Below are positions 34,498 to 46,130 of a stretch of 64,000 nt of DNA, in pieces. The DNA is taken from positions 87,735-151,734 of the forward strand of contig WMKJ01000021.1 in the NCBI GenBank assembly GCA_009733715.1, in the 5' to 3' direction. Below the pieces are notes generated by a model, which was not told the DNA's origin, ran no database searches, and saw only the letters and a list, made by a program, of their open reading frames with translations. A program made the translations under genes and the position numbers. The DNA comes from Herpomyces periplanetae (taxonomy: Eukaryota; Ascomycota; Laboulbeniomycetes; Herpomycetales; Herpomycetaceae). Numbering within the stretch: position 1 is the first letter of the stretch; each line of letters starts with the position of its first letter.

Positions 34498-35293
34498 ATG
34501 CCACCGGTTAAAAGATTTTTGAGATTAGATTCCAAGAGGGTTTTGGAACTTAGAGTATTTATGGAAAGTTCAGCATCAAATATTAGTTTAAATTCTTGGT
34601 TGTTAAAAGGTACTAATGCTGCGCTACCACGAATAATTGAGGCCATTAAACCTCAACTTGACGATTTAATCTGGCTTAGTGAAGTTAATACGGCGTTAAT
34701 GACTCGTACCAAAAAAATCATCAACAAGCATACTGTCACCCAAGGTAACTTAATTATTCTAAATCACTTTAGCATTAATTATCCGCTAATCTTCCTCATT
34801 CTCAAGATGATTTTTCCGTTTCCATATTCTTAACCGAACCGGCTTCGCAATATACTTTATCCATGAAGTCAGGTGACCAACGGTCAGGGTACAAAGTGAA
34901 AATTGATTGAAAATAGTTTTAACGTTAATGCTGTATTTCAATAGATTACTTGAAGGGTTTTCTACGTATCGAAAAGTTTTGTGTTTAGTGGTTAGTTACC
35001 GGGAAACTACTTGTGTCTCTACTAAATCTGAAATGATTGGTGGTAGTGATTCAAAGGTGGATTTACTCGAACAAGGCCAGATCACTACGTTTCCAGCATC
35101 TCGTACGGATGAAACAATGTTACCATCATCATGCATTAAAGCTGGTGCAACCAACGTTATGGAAGAGTGGGTATCTACTCAGATAGCTGTGTGTGAACAG
35201 GTCATGGATTTTGACGGAGAGGATTTCATTTTCCAAGATAGTGATGGAGATGGTGATAATGAAGAGATTGGTATCAGCCAGATGGGGGATTAG
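34498..35293 (+). CDS. Unrecognised three-exon gene, 225 aa
   Basis: Not recognised. Exons 34498-34744, 34807-34888 and 34945-35293 join in frame through 62-nt and 56-nt introns (phases 1 and 2). I start at ATG 34498, in an ACCATGCC context; an in-frame stop lies at 34432-34434. Residues 10-75 are likely helical (RLDSKRVLELRVFME, then LPRIIEAIKPQLDDLIWL); residues 83-125 look like beta strands (DDFSVSIFLTEPASQYTLSM); the tail is acidic (DFDGEDFIFQDSDGDGDNEE). No signal peptide or membrane segment. Splice-consistent frames on a promoter-sized divergent spacing argue for a real gene. It could be a small nuclear or chromatin factor, but nothing here proves that. Confidence 0.6.
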
Positions 35294-38200
35294 TGCTATG
35301 ATAAGATTGGTGATTGGAACTCTTCCATGTTAAGATAAAGCACTTACTGATAATCGTTTACATTTTTTCAGGGGGAAACCTATCCATTCATACCTGACAT
35401 GTAAACCATTCAACTAGGTTGTTATAGATCGCAGCGTATAGCATTCTTGCATGCTATATGTTGTGTTAAAATTTACAAGGAGTATGGGATTTAAATAATG
35501 AACGGATTGAAATATACGTGATATGCAAGTCCTCTCTATCCATATAACTGGAACCCCCTAACGTTAACGATTATCATGATGAAGATGGACTCTTTCAACT
35601 CGTTAAAGTGACAGCGACGCTAAAAATTTAGCGAAAGAGACGCTGTACACTAGATTTTACCTAACTTTCCGTATAGGCTATCATGATTTGAGCAATGTAT
35701 TCATACATGCGATACACCATGTCTGGAACGGAGCGTTGAATTATCGGGAATTCCACCACGTTTAAATTGGATTCAAACTTTTAGCGTGGGTTTGCTAGCA
35801 ATGATTTATCCCTAAATTAACGGGTTTCGTAGTGAGACTCAAAGTTTTACTCGACTGGAGATCCCTTCAAAGGTATATTTGAGTATGTATACCAAAAATA
35901 TGAAAGTGTTTAAGGTGTTTAAAATGAAGTATAAAGATGCATGAACGAATGGGTATCTGAGACTGGTTTATTAGATACAATCTTCAAATGTCTAAAAATG
36001 GAGTTATCCGCGATTCAATTAGATTGGCTCTACACCGTTATTGGTCTACCCGTAACATCATTTTGAATAATTTATCATGATTGGCCCTACGTGATTAGTA
36101 TAACTAAATCAACGGATTAACCATTGAATATTCGCTAATGCGATGGATGAATTAGTTGAACGGTGGGATAACTAGACCAACTTTTCCAGTTGAAAGGACC
36201 TTAAGGCGGTATTGGATGTATGTTGAAGCAAAATCTTCATCGAGTTTGACATTATTGATGGGATATCCACTGTCGTATGAAGGATTGTTTAGGGTTTTCC
36301 TAAGGGATAGGAATCCGAATACCTATCAGAAGTTGTAGGATGCAGAGTGTAACGTATAGATACCTTATCATTACGTGAATATGTGAACCAAACGTCATCA
36401 ATCAGTCACGCTTAATGTGATGAAATAGATTGTTGGTCACTGTAAAGGGAAGATGATGGAATGGTTTGTGAAAATGATTTGATCAGGATAAATTCGTATA
36501 CAAGGTTTTACATTATTGTAAAATTTAAACGTTGCTATACTGGTCGCATTGCAAGGGAATCCTAACCGATGGATCCATTGCAGCAAATTATCACGAAATA
36601 CACTTTACCAGAATTCGTTTTATTTTGGGCTTTTCCCGAAACTTGAACTTTTATGGCATAGAGGAACAAACAACAATGGTTTAACCCAACTCAAAGGACA
36701 GTGGAAAATGCTCCTGATGAACTAGTTCAAATGGAGTCTAGTTTAGGCAACGTTTAATTCGCCGTACGATTGAAATGACTTTAGAAGTTCTAAGCTTGCG
36801 AAAAACTAGCAACCAGCCTACATAAAGGATAATTTGATCTAAATTTAACGATGATCATTTACCATCGATGTCTCACGCGAAATATAAGTATACTTTATTC
36901 AATACACGGAAGTTGATTAAGTGTATTTGAAACGGGAATATCAGGAGCAAGGGAATTCCACTATTGTAACTGATACGATGCATTTACCTCGTATTATGAT
37001 GAATTATTCACTTCCTTTACAATTGCAATTTGCTGTGCTGCGCTGCCCTGTGTTGCCTTTCCCTAGACAATCTCTGGTTTGCCCATTAATACTATTAATT
37101 GTCTTGTCTTGCTTCTCTAAGGAACAATTCCCATATTTTCACCAAAACATACGCAGATCATAGGGTTTACCCTTAATTTAGTCTGGATGCATTCCCCATC
37201 CGGTTTCATTTCTCTACACATCTTCTTCATTTTATACGGCTCAAGGGGATTCGCTTCTCGTTAACCTTACAAAATCTATTTACATCTAATTACCCCCATT
37301 ACCGGGTTGACCTCTTCGTCTCATTCGTTCTACTTGGCCAAATCTATTTTATCCAAGACTCTTTAATTCTCTTGAACTCGTTCTCTACCATATATATTGA
37401 ACTACATCTTGCACCAATCGAAACTTCATCGTCAACATTTCCTAGCTTTTTTGCCTAAATATTTGCTTGGGGTTCTCTCATATACTATCGCCAATTGTAT
37501 TCCCTATTGCTCATCGTATTCATTCTGGCCAAAGTATCGGCTTTCATTCAAAATGCGCAAAATAAGGCCTGTATCAACATGCTATTTGATAAATTTGGAT
37601 AGTATTCCTCCGTGTCCTGGACCTCCTCCGACTAAACCTTTACCCCCAATTCCCTCCAAATGATTATATTAATACATTTTTATTTTTCTCTAATTCATCC
37701 ATCACCAAACCTTCTAAATGGCCAAACCTCAATCTTACCTTTAGTGAAGCTTTTGCATTCACTTTAATGAAAGATGATTTTCGAAATATTTACCTCATCC
37801 ATCTTGAAATCCATTACTTTGTTGCCTGGATATATGCTCTCTCATACTCTAAATTATTCTACCCTAACATCTTCTGGTTTATTCGATTTTCTCTCAAATA
37901 TATTCTTCTATTCTTTCTCCAACTACCCCCTCTCTTATCTTATGAGAAATATTCCTCATCTTCACCAAATAGTCTTCTCCCTCATTTTCCCCTGTCTAAC
38001 TCACCATACCATGGAATATATCCTTCGATATCTGGTCTATTTTATTCACTGGAAAAATTACCCTCTTACCAAATTCCATCCATTGGCTGTACGCTTTCTA
38101 TTTCATCAACTCGATAAACTATCCCTTCTCTCAAAATGTTGCCCGCTTATTCCCCGGAGTTATCTTACCCAAGGCATCTCTGTCAAGTGAGAATATGTTT

Positions 38201-39685
38201 ATTCCAATTTACTTCTTCATGTGTACATTTTCAATTCATAACCCGTTAAATCCGCTCGGCCTTTAATTCTTTACATCAATTATTGATAATACTCCTTGCG
38301 TATTTTCTTTCCTCAACAATTTCTCTCCGCAAGGTTCTTCCAATTCCCCTCCACTTGGACATGTTTATCTACTCACTAAACCTTGGACTCTGTTAGTCCT
38401 GTCCTCGTGAAGATTCCATTTACATTTACATTTTCACTTAACCTTCAAATGTTACATTCCCCGAGGTTCGTTATTTTTCCCTGGTAATAATCTCCTTGGT
38501 TTTCCATAGCGCCTATTTCAACAATATCATGCATTTATTCTTCATTATATTGAAAATATTCCCATGGACATATTAATCCTTTAAGCTGGAATAGTTCTCT
38601 TCAACATCCTATCTCTATCGGCTTAATTCTTTGCAAAACATGCGAACCAAATACTTTGCCTTCATCATTATATCTTCCGCGTTACAATTGTCATTAAATC
38701 TCGTGTGCGTTTCTATATGACCCCATTTGATTTCATATTCCAGAGAATCTCTAGCTTCACTTCAATAGTTGGTTTCCTTCTTATATCACAGTATGTATTA
38801 TTGTTACATTCTTCACCCACAAAAATTTAGTCTACATTCACTATATATTCCCAATATTCCTTTTTTACCAAGCAAAACTGCTCCATTGCAATCGAATTGA
38901 TGTAAAGTCGTTATTACCATGACTCCGCTTTATAACGTTCACATCAAACAAATATCTAGTTACACCAAACCGTTCAGACACCTATATTCCTTCATTTTAC
39001 ACTATATTAACCAATTACCATCCCACATGTAGAGATTTCAGGTTTATAAGATCATTTCTTCCCCCCAGATTAACCATCTCTCAAGCTCTGTTTGGAGAAT
39101 TTCTGCCAAATACAACATACATAATAGAAACCTCTTAGGGTTAAATATTATAATTCTATCTGTGAAGTTAAACTTCCCCCGTAATCTGTTAACTAAATAT
39201 TTAAATTCTGCTCATGGCTCTAGTCAATAACGATCCAAAATTATTTATTCGTGGCATACGTAATGCTAAAGGAGCCATGAATATCATCATTCATACGAAT
39301 AACTACATCCTACAATTTCACAGCAACAGCAAATTTAATGTATTATTGTGAGCATTTAATTTAATTAAAAATTCCATATTCTTATGGTAAATCCGTTTAC
39401 CTACTATGTTCGTTCTAATTCATAGGTAACTCCTTGATAAGTTGAACATACTATCACGTACGCACCAATAATTTCTTTGATAAATCGGTCGCATAATGTT
39501 TAAAATATGAAGGATGGCTGTTATATTCATATTTAAACGCATCAAAAACAAAGAGAAGACAATAAGTCTGAAATAATGGTATTTAAAAAACTACAACAGA
39601 CTCTAAAAATTATTCATAATCATATTCGGGTTAGCCGTACTTTACAGTTAATAAAACACTAAAGGTTAGATTTACTGTACAAATA
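35294..39685. other. 4.4-kb stretch without a supported gene
   Basis: Boundary between the housekeeping block and the AT-rich array. From about 36.9 to 38.7 kb the + strand is strongly pyrimidine-rich. Frames at 36156-36338, 36921-37163, 37397-37663 and 37767-38190 are open but Leu/Ser/Pro-rich as expected of CT bias, lack recognisable domains and do not join across splice signals. Possibly relics or an untranslated/regulatory region. Confidence 0.5.
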
Positions 39686-40475
39686 ATGACTTTTTTCACC
39701 TTCAACGCATTAGTACTCCTCAATTCTTGGTTGGTTACAAGTACATGGTTCACAAGGAACGTTAAATTTATCGTCACCGACCATGAAACAAAACCACCAA
39801 CTAACTACAACGTTCTCATACATGACCGATGGAGAGGTATGGAAATAATCGATTTAGACCCCGTAACAGATGTAAGCGAAAAGTTATATTACATTAAATT
39901 AAGCTCCCGTTACCGGTTAAATACTTAAGTCAAAAATTCAGAATAACACCTACAGTGATTTAATGGAAATAATTGAAATCTGCAACTGCGAACATGAATG
40001 CATATATCAATTTAAGCTTCGATATTATAATTATTTCCGTAAGAACATTATATAAAGCTCATTCAATTGTCCTTCAAACATAGACTAACCATAAAGTTGA
40101 CAAAATTTAGTTACCGCAAAACATAACGAACGGTTATATTTTGAACTTCAATCAAAGAACTCACAACCATATATATTTCACAATAACATACCAAGTGCAT
40201 ACTTGGACCCAAAGAATACAGAGTACTTTGAGTTGCAAACAACACAAAAGTTTAATAAAAAAACCATCGAAATAATACTTAGAACTTCGCAAACCGAAAT
40301 ATATCCAAGCGAAAGAAAAGTACGTATTAGGATAGTGAATGGTAACGATCGCAATACCGTTCCCTATTTATTTCAAAAGAGAAAAAAGAATCCGGAAGAT
40401 ATCACAAAAATATCAAGACTCAGTGAGATCAATTACGCATTTCCAATTTTATACCCCACAGTTAACCAAGATTAA
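39686..40475 (+). CDS. Family-A predicted secreted protein, copy 1 (most diverged)
   Basis: Exons 39686-39871, 39942-40038 and 40111-40475 give 215 aa; introns are 70 nt (phase 0) and 72 nt (phase 1). Residues 1-20 are a signal peptide. The mature chain opens W-F-T-R-N-V-K-F-I-V-T-D with PP four residues on, the family signature. The 97-nt middle exon encodes EICNCEHEC, so the C-x5-C spacing is kept with an extra Cys inside it. Exon 3 is more basic than in the other copies and has lost the PTxNQ motif (reads PKNTEYF), but keeps the N-terminal YFEL segment and the terminal INYAFPILYP corresponding to INLSNPIYP. It is the copy nearest the housekeeping block. Signal peptide and exon joins are direct readings; secretion is inferred and the function is unknown. 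Confidence 0.75.
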
Positions 40476-40836
40476 GGCCTACTACATCATGTGAAAACAC
40501 ATCATTTTCATTTTGGAAAAAGGTATTAAAAAGTTTAACAGAAGCAAATGTAAATATCATCCAAAAAAATCTATTTTGCAATTTTATCGCCCTTAATAAT
40601 GCCGTATTCGTTGAGTCTTTAACATCAAATGGTAGATTTTTAAATAGATTAACATTTATGTGTGTATTTATCCATAAGTGTCAATTGTCAAAATGAAAAA
40701 TAATGGTACCAAAAAATATTTTTTACAATTTTACGTCCAACCCGAATTTATTGCAAATCTACAAAGAGATATTAAATATGATTCGAAAACTCCAAACTTG
40801 AAGAAGTTTTGTGCCTTAACAAAATAATTTTCCCCT

Positions 40837-40960
40837 CAGCCCTGCAGAATTAGGAAACCACAGAACAGTCTACATGGATTGTTCTTTCCATCCCTATCTT
40901 CAAGTCATCTTTCCCAAATAGGATACATTCGAAAATTTTGGCAATTTTTCATACTATCGA
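40837..40960 (+). repeat. Conserved 3' element behind family-A copy 1
   Basis: Starts CAGCCCTGCAGAATTAGGAAA and continues with CACAGAACAGT, TTGTTCTTTCCATCCCT and TTTCCCAAATAGGA. It lies 360 bp after the stop codon. The same word order occurs behind copies 2, 3 and 4. This copy has CCCTGC where the others have CCCTAC. Confidence 0.75.
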
Positions 40961-42424
40961 ATAAAAATTCCTTATGTTTTAACCACAACATTTAGAGTGC
41001 TTTACCGTAAATGTATTCCCCCCGGATTTTTGTATCTATTGAATTTTTATAAGTGTTGATCAAAAATTTAAAGTATAAACCCCAGTTGTATCACGGTCGA
41101 TGCATGATGTATCCGTCTGATAACAACAAACTCAACTACATATTATAAATTGTAGTGTAAATGGTTGCCTACATCATACTTGTCCAGTAATGATTTTTAA
41201 GTATCACAGCATCCGACGAAATACATACGCTTGATATTTATTCATTACTCTGCATTAATTACTCAAGGAAGCCTAATAAATGGAAGAACCAGAAATGCAA
41301 GAGAAGTTACAAAATTCTACATAAACTACTGATTTTCAACAATGGATCTTCTGGTTCTATCTATTCCGCAAAGCCCATGACTACTTGACACTTGTATTGC
41401 AAAATAATAGAATATAGGAATTAATTATTTATCTAATCATGAAATCCTCTAATATCGAACATACGGGAATTAAACTGCACATGAATTTGATCGTTATCAG
41501 TGCATAATAGAGCAAAGTCCGCGATTTAGTTCGTTCACAACAAGTTTACAATATGAATTATCTTCTCATCCAAGTAAAATATTTTAAAGGTTTTAACGGG
41601 ATGTTAATGTGAATACATTATAAATTGAAAATTTTGTTAGTCAAAAATTTGCTGTGAAGCTCATCCATTCACGAAAATTTAGATATGGGATGTTTGAATA
41701 TTATTTTCTGTTTTTAATCTAGGCTAAAGGCATGAAGATGGTACGAATTGGTACTGTGTTGTTAACAAAAGTTTACCCAAGGATGAAGTTGTAAACTAAA
41801 GTCCAGTTCATATTCTGAGATAATTTTAACTATGCCATCAAGTCAAGCCATAATTGAACAATAATTATCAGTGCAACATTAGAAGAGAATTGGAAATATT
41901 TGCCAAACTGTACATGGTAGGATCTGTGGCGAGCGGTGCCGTTGGGCTATTAATAATTTTCTAATATCAACCAAATGTATCATTATAAAAATCTACTAAA
42001 CTTGCCATTTCTTTCAATCTACCTTACACAGTGATAAATAAAGTTCGTGCCTTTGTAACAAAAGATGCCCAGGGAGGAATTCCAAAATAGACCGATTTAA
42101 GAAGAGTCAGCATAAATACTATATTACAACTTTCGATAAACACCCATTCTTGACACCTTTTCCTTCTAATTCCTTAATGCGACCTTTCGAGATCCTCATA
42201 TGTATGAGGGTAAACTACTTAACATTAATATGTCCAAAGTGATTGGCATATCAACAAAAGTTAAATATATCATTGCATATATTAAAAGGTCTCAATACTA
42301 CGATTATATTGTATAAATTCAACTATTAGGATGACTGTAATATTCCTAAATGTATGGAAGCCGTAAATTTTTCAAAACCATTGATCATCGGAAATACTAG
42401 AATGTAAATTTTATAAGTAAATGC

Positions 42425-42850
42425 TCAAATAGTCTACATCGAGACCCTACACCATTCCCATAAATATCATAATCGTTTTCGAATACTTTTCATGTGAATA
42501 ACAATATTATTTAGTATGAGATGGAGTTCACTCGCTCTAAACATTTCTGGGTACGTAACAATTTGCATACAAAATTGATATAGTATTTCAAACTTCTAGA
42601 AGGAAATAAAAGTAAATTGCATTATTGATACAGAAAAGTGTAACGCTAGAGTCTAAAAATTAATAAATTCCAATGATGTGTGATAATAAAACGATATGGC
42701 ATAAGTGGTTAGTGACAACAGGGCGATATTTAGTTTCTCTAGCATAGCATAAATGCAAAGAAATATTGAGCAATTACCTTTAAAAATGACAGGTAACGGA
42801 TTCATACATAGGAAATGAATATTCTGGATGAACAATTCACGAATACAACT
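42425..42850 (+). pseudogene. Family-B 3' relic plus its duplicated downstream flank
   Basis: GAGACCC-TACACCATTCCCATAAATAT near 42440 corresponds to the end and stop codon of the intact family-B gene (ending near 56945). The sequence after it, through TTCTAGAAGGAA (about 42596) and AATTCCAATGATG (about 42668) to AATGACAGGTAACGGATT, matches the flank behind other B copies (52.6, 57.0, 59.5 and 63.3 kb). The upstream coding part is no longer recognisable. The minus-strand frame at 42653-42835 lies in this flank and is not a gene. Confidence 0.5.
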
Positions 42851-44321
42851 TTAAATAATCACCCAACTAGTAGTAGTATCCAACATAAGACGAAATATAA
42901 TATATTAAAGTAAGAGTAACAATAGAACTTGTCATAATAGTGTTGAATATTTGATGAATTATGTGCTTTACAACTAGATATATCAATTGATAGTCTTTTC
43001 ACGTTTACATAAACCTTCTTTTATAGTCAAATTAACTATTTGATTATTACGCTCATTACTTGAATCACAAGAAGAGGATTTAATATAACAGTGTGATAAT
43101 ATTTTCAGAGAACCGTTCCTATTCTGGCAGAAAAACAATTCCTCGTCAATTCATAGTTGTAAAATGGTTGAAAGAAATTCCCAATAGTTTTCGATCCTTT
43201 GACTAAGGTATTATTTAAGAATAATAATTTTGAGGACAACATAATTCATTTGTAAGTTTACGAAGAATTAGTTACCGAGAAATTGTAAATAAATTTCAGA
43301 TAAAGTAGGAAATATATTCTAAAAATATTGCAGTTATTTTATTGTACTAAATCACCGCCAATGTTATCAGTTGCACAAATACATTTAACCGTCATGTTAA
43401 TATAATTTTTTCAACTGTCAAAAATTTTTCCTTTGCTTAATTTAAATGTAGCTTGATTAATTTGATGCCATAGTTTAGAATTGTAAAATTTACACATGGC
43501 TATTCTGAGCGCTATTATTCACATTATTTAGTAATATGTTGATTTTATTCATCAGCTACCATGAGTATCAACAAATTTGTGATATTTGAAGATTGCAAAT
43601 AGCCTGAACCTAAACATACCAATATTTCTACAAAAATTGAATTTAAAACGGCATAATGTGTGAAAAAAATTTCCAGCTTCGGGGATTTTAGTTTGAGATT
43701 CACTACACACTTCCCGACATCCGAAGCACATTGATATCGCGACTCTTTTATGAGAAACTTTATATTTTTAAAAATCAAAAAAACAATGGTTTATTCGAAA
43801 ATTGTTTGAATGCTTTATTTCCGTTTAATTAAATTTCCACAACATATTTTGTGTAAAAATTCAATTTTTAAAATCACTCGATTTCATTTTGCACTCACTA
43901 TAATCATGGGAAATGAGTATTTGCCGTTGTCAATTTCTTTTTCTTTACTAGAAAATGTTTTTTATGCTCTAAACACATGTTAGATTGACGGGTAACATAT
44001 TGAAAATAATGCAATTTTATCAATTCGAATTTAGCTGTATCAAAATAATTCAGTGCTTATTGAATACTTTCACATAATGTTAAAAATCGCTGGGCGTATA
44101 CATATAAGATTCCTTTTTAAGCTATACTTTTGAAAATTTTTCATACAGTATAAAATTTTGATAAGGAATTTTACTTACTTTTTTTTTGCGGAATTCGGTA
44201 TAGTAACTTGGGAAATTCTATATTGACGATATGTATAAATTAATGTTAAAAAGAGAGTCGATTGAAAATGTATCCAAGTGCATATTTTTAATTGAGTATT
44301 TTACCCTTCCTAATAATAATA

Positions 44322-45095
44322 ATGAATATTTATAATATAATATTATTTCTTTTTAACGTTTGGACTATTAATTGCGCTTGGACAATTAGACCCGTTAGTT
44401 TTCTTGTGGAGGATAGGAGATCAGATCCACCCCAAAAATATAAAGTTATTCATGGAATTCCTCGAGTTCCTAGTCCAGGGGTTTTCACTCTCCGTTATGG
44501 ATTAACTGATGTGGTAAATAGCTATTTTTTTAAAAAATATTTATGGTCCTTTATATTTGCTAAATAATGATAGAACGATGAAAATGCCGAATTTTTAATG
44601 TTTACAGAAAATTGCGACGAAAAAAATTATTGTTTCTACACTTACACATATCAAGATAAAACACTGTGGCGTAAGAATCAATATATTTATTGCAGTAGCA
44701 TCAAACACTGAGTACTAACTGTTTTTCTTAAATAATTAGTTGTTCGAGAATCAAGAGATGTTGTATATTTTAATTATAAAGTTTCTGCATACAGCAAATT
44801 GTTAATTTTGAGGCACGACGAAGAAGAAAAATCATATTTAGAACCCACTATAAACCAGGCATTTGTTTTGACTTCTAGCAAGTTTATGGAGGAAATTTAC
44901 GAAAAACTAACTATATGGAGTACCATAAACCCAAAACTGTTACCCAAAACTAATGCACGTATTAAAGTAATTGGCAATGGAAAACAAACTACCCTACCTT
45001 ATATCTACCAAATTATCAATGGGAAATACACCAAAATCGAATTTGCAGAGAAAATAAATTTAAGTAATCCAATATATCCGATGTGTAACAAATAA
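44322..45095 (+). CDS. Family-A predicted secreted protein, copy 2
   Basis: Exons 44322-44513, 44574-44670 and 44740-45095 (introns 60 and 69 nt) give 214 aa. The start ATG is placed where the other copies align, after CTTCCTAATAATAATA; upstream codons in the same frame lack an ATG. Signal peptide about 1-18; the mature part opens W-T-I-R-P-V-S-F-L-V-E-D and then PP. Exon 2 encodes ENCDEKNYCFYTY and ends in TLW before the phase-1 donor. Exon 3 shows the family's best-kept C-terminal blocks: KLLILRHD, EPTINQAF, KLTIWST, TNARIKVIGNGKQTT, YIYQIINGKYTKIEF and INLSNPIYP. It carries three cysteines in the mature part outside the leader besides a Cys close to the cleavage site. No function can be given. 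Confidence 0.82.
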
Positions 45096-45266
45096 GTTTA
45101 ATGTAATCTTATTGATATCACTATGTTTCATGTAGGAAAATCTTTATATAACTTGGATTCAGCGAGAATTCATCGCATGTCTACATAGAGACTAAGTATA
45201 ATTCGAAAACACCAAAATAAAGGAAATTTTGGCTCAAACAAATTCAAAAATTAGAATTTTCCAATT

Positions 45267-45400
45267 CAGCCCTACCAGATTAGGAAGAAGCAGTAGCGGT
45301 TAGGACTCGTTCTTTCCATCCTGGTCCTGGCACTATATTTCTTTTTTTGGAAGCTTCGATTTTTTGGCAAAAATTTTAATGAGATTAACATGCATTTTTT
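45267..45400 (+). repeat. Conserved 3' element behind family-A copy 2
   Basis: CAGCCCTACCAGATTAGGAAG, then GCAGTAGCGG and CTCGTTCTTTCCATCC, ending near a TTTTTTGGAAGC stretch. It lies 172 bp after the stop codon, closer than behind the other copies. Spacing and word order match copies 1, 3 and 4. Confidence 0.8.
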
Positions 45401-46055
45401 CGAGACTTTACCGTAAATGTACTTTGTAGTTATACTGTTAAACACCTGATTTCTACATTCACTTGTAGGTTTTTATCAAAACTTCCAGTTGTTCCTCTAT
45501 TGATTAATGATTAACTCTTTTTGTCCATTTCGTATTGCTAATTTACAATTCACTTTTCAATACTACTTACAGTGTGAAATTAACTTCTTTACCTCACTTG
45601 TTCAATTCAATTATTTGAGCGTCGCAACATCCGAATACTTTCAAGTCGTTCATATTTATCGAATACTCTCCAAGAAAGATATCAAATTTAACGAGTATTT
45701 TTGTTTATGTCCTACAAATATCAATTATGTTATTATGCAGAATACCTAGTCCTGTTAATTAAAAGTGGGATAAAAAGTCGATTCCATGGTATTTTAAATT
45801 TTGGAATGTAATATTTTATCTAAAATATTTAAATAGGCTCACTTTTACTTATGCATATGAAATTTCGATGGTAGAAATTTGAAGAATACGTTTATGGTTT
45901 AAGATATCATAATGGTAATTCTGTCAAGTTGTTCCAATTTCTCTACAATATTGTGTCAGATGATGAAAAAATTATAACCATAAATCTATTTAGCAATGAA
46001 GTTATATTTTAACCGAGTTAATAATCTATAAATTTATTATGAGAGCTATGTCAAG

Positions 46056-46130
46056 ATAAAGCTACAAACTTAGCCAACTAGTATTTCGAGAAGTTTGTGA
46101 CAAAAGACTCAATTATTAAATTTAATATTC
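46056..46130 (+). pseudogene. Family-B exon-2 relic
   Basis: GATAAAGCTACAAACTTAG...AGTATTTCGAGAAGTTTGTG aligns with the second exon of the intact family-B gene (56362 onward, GATATAGCTAGAGATTATAC...AGTATTTCGAAGATTGTGTG). It soon runs into stops and loses similarity. A possible match to the later FSRPYYFW region lies near 46200 but is weak. Confidence 0.5.

Noticed and set aside
37397-38190. Three + strand frames of 88-138 codons
   Set aside because: Composition follows the CT-rich strand; no domain, no leader shared with the array families, and no in-frame splicing between them.
42653-42835. Minus-strand 60-codon frame
   Set aside because: Lies in a flank that is duplicated several times, and the frame is not open in the other copies.
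45507-45749. Plus-strand 80-codon frame behind family-A copy 2
   Set aside because: Homologous sequence behind copy 1 (about 41.1-41.3 kb) is not open; it is spacer.
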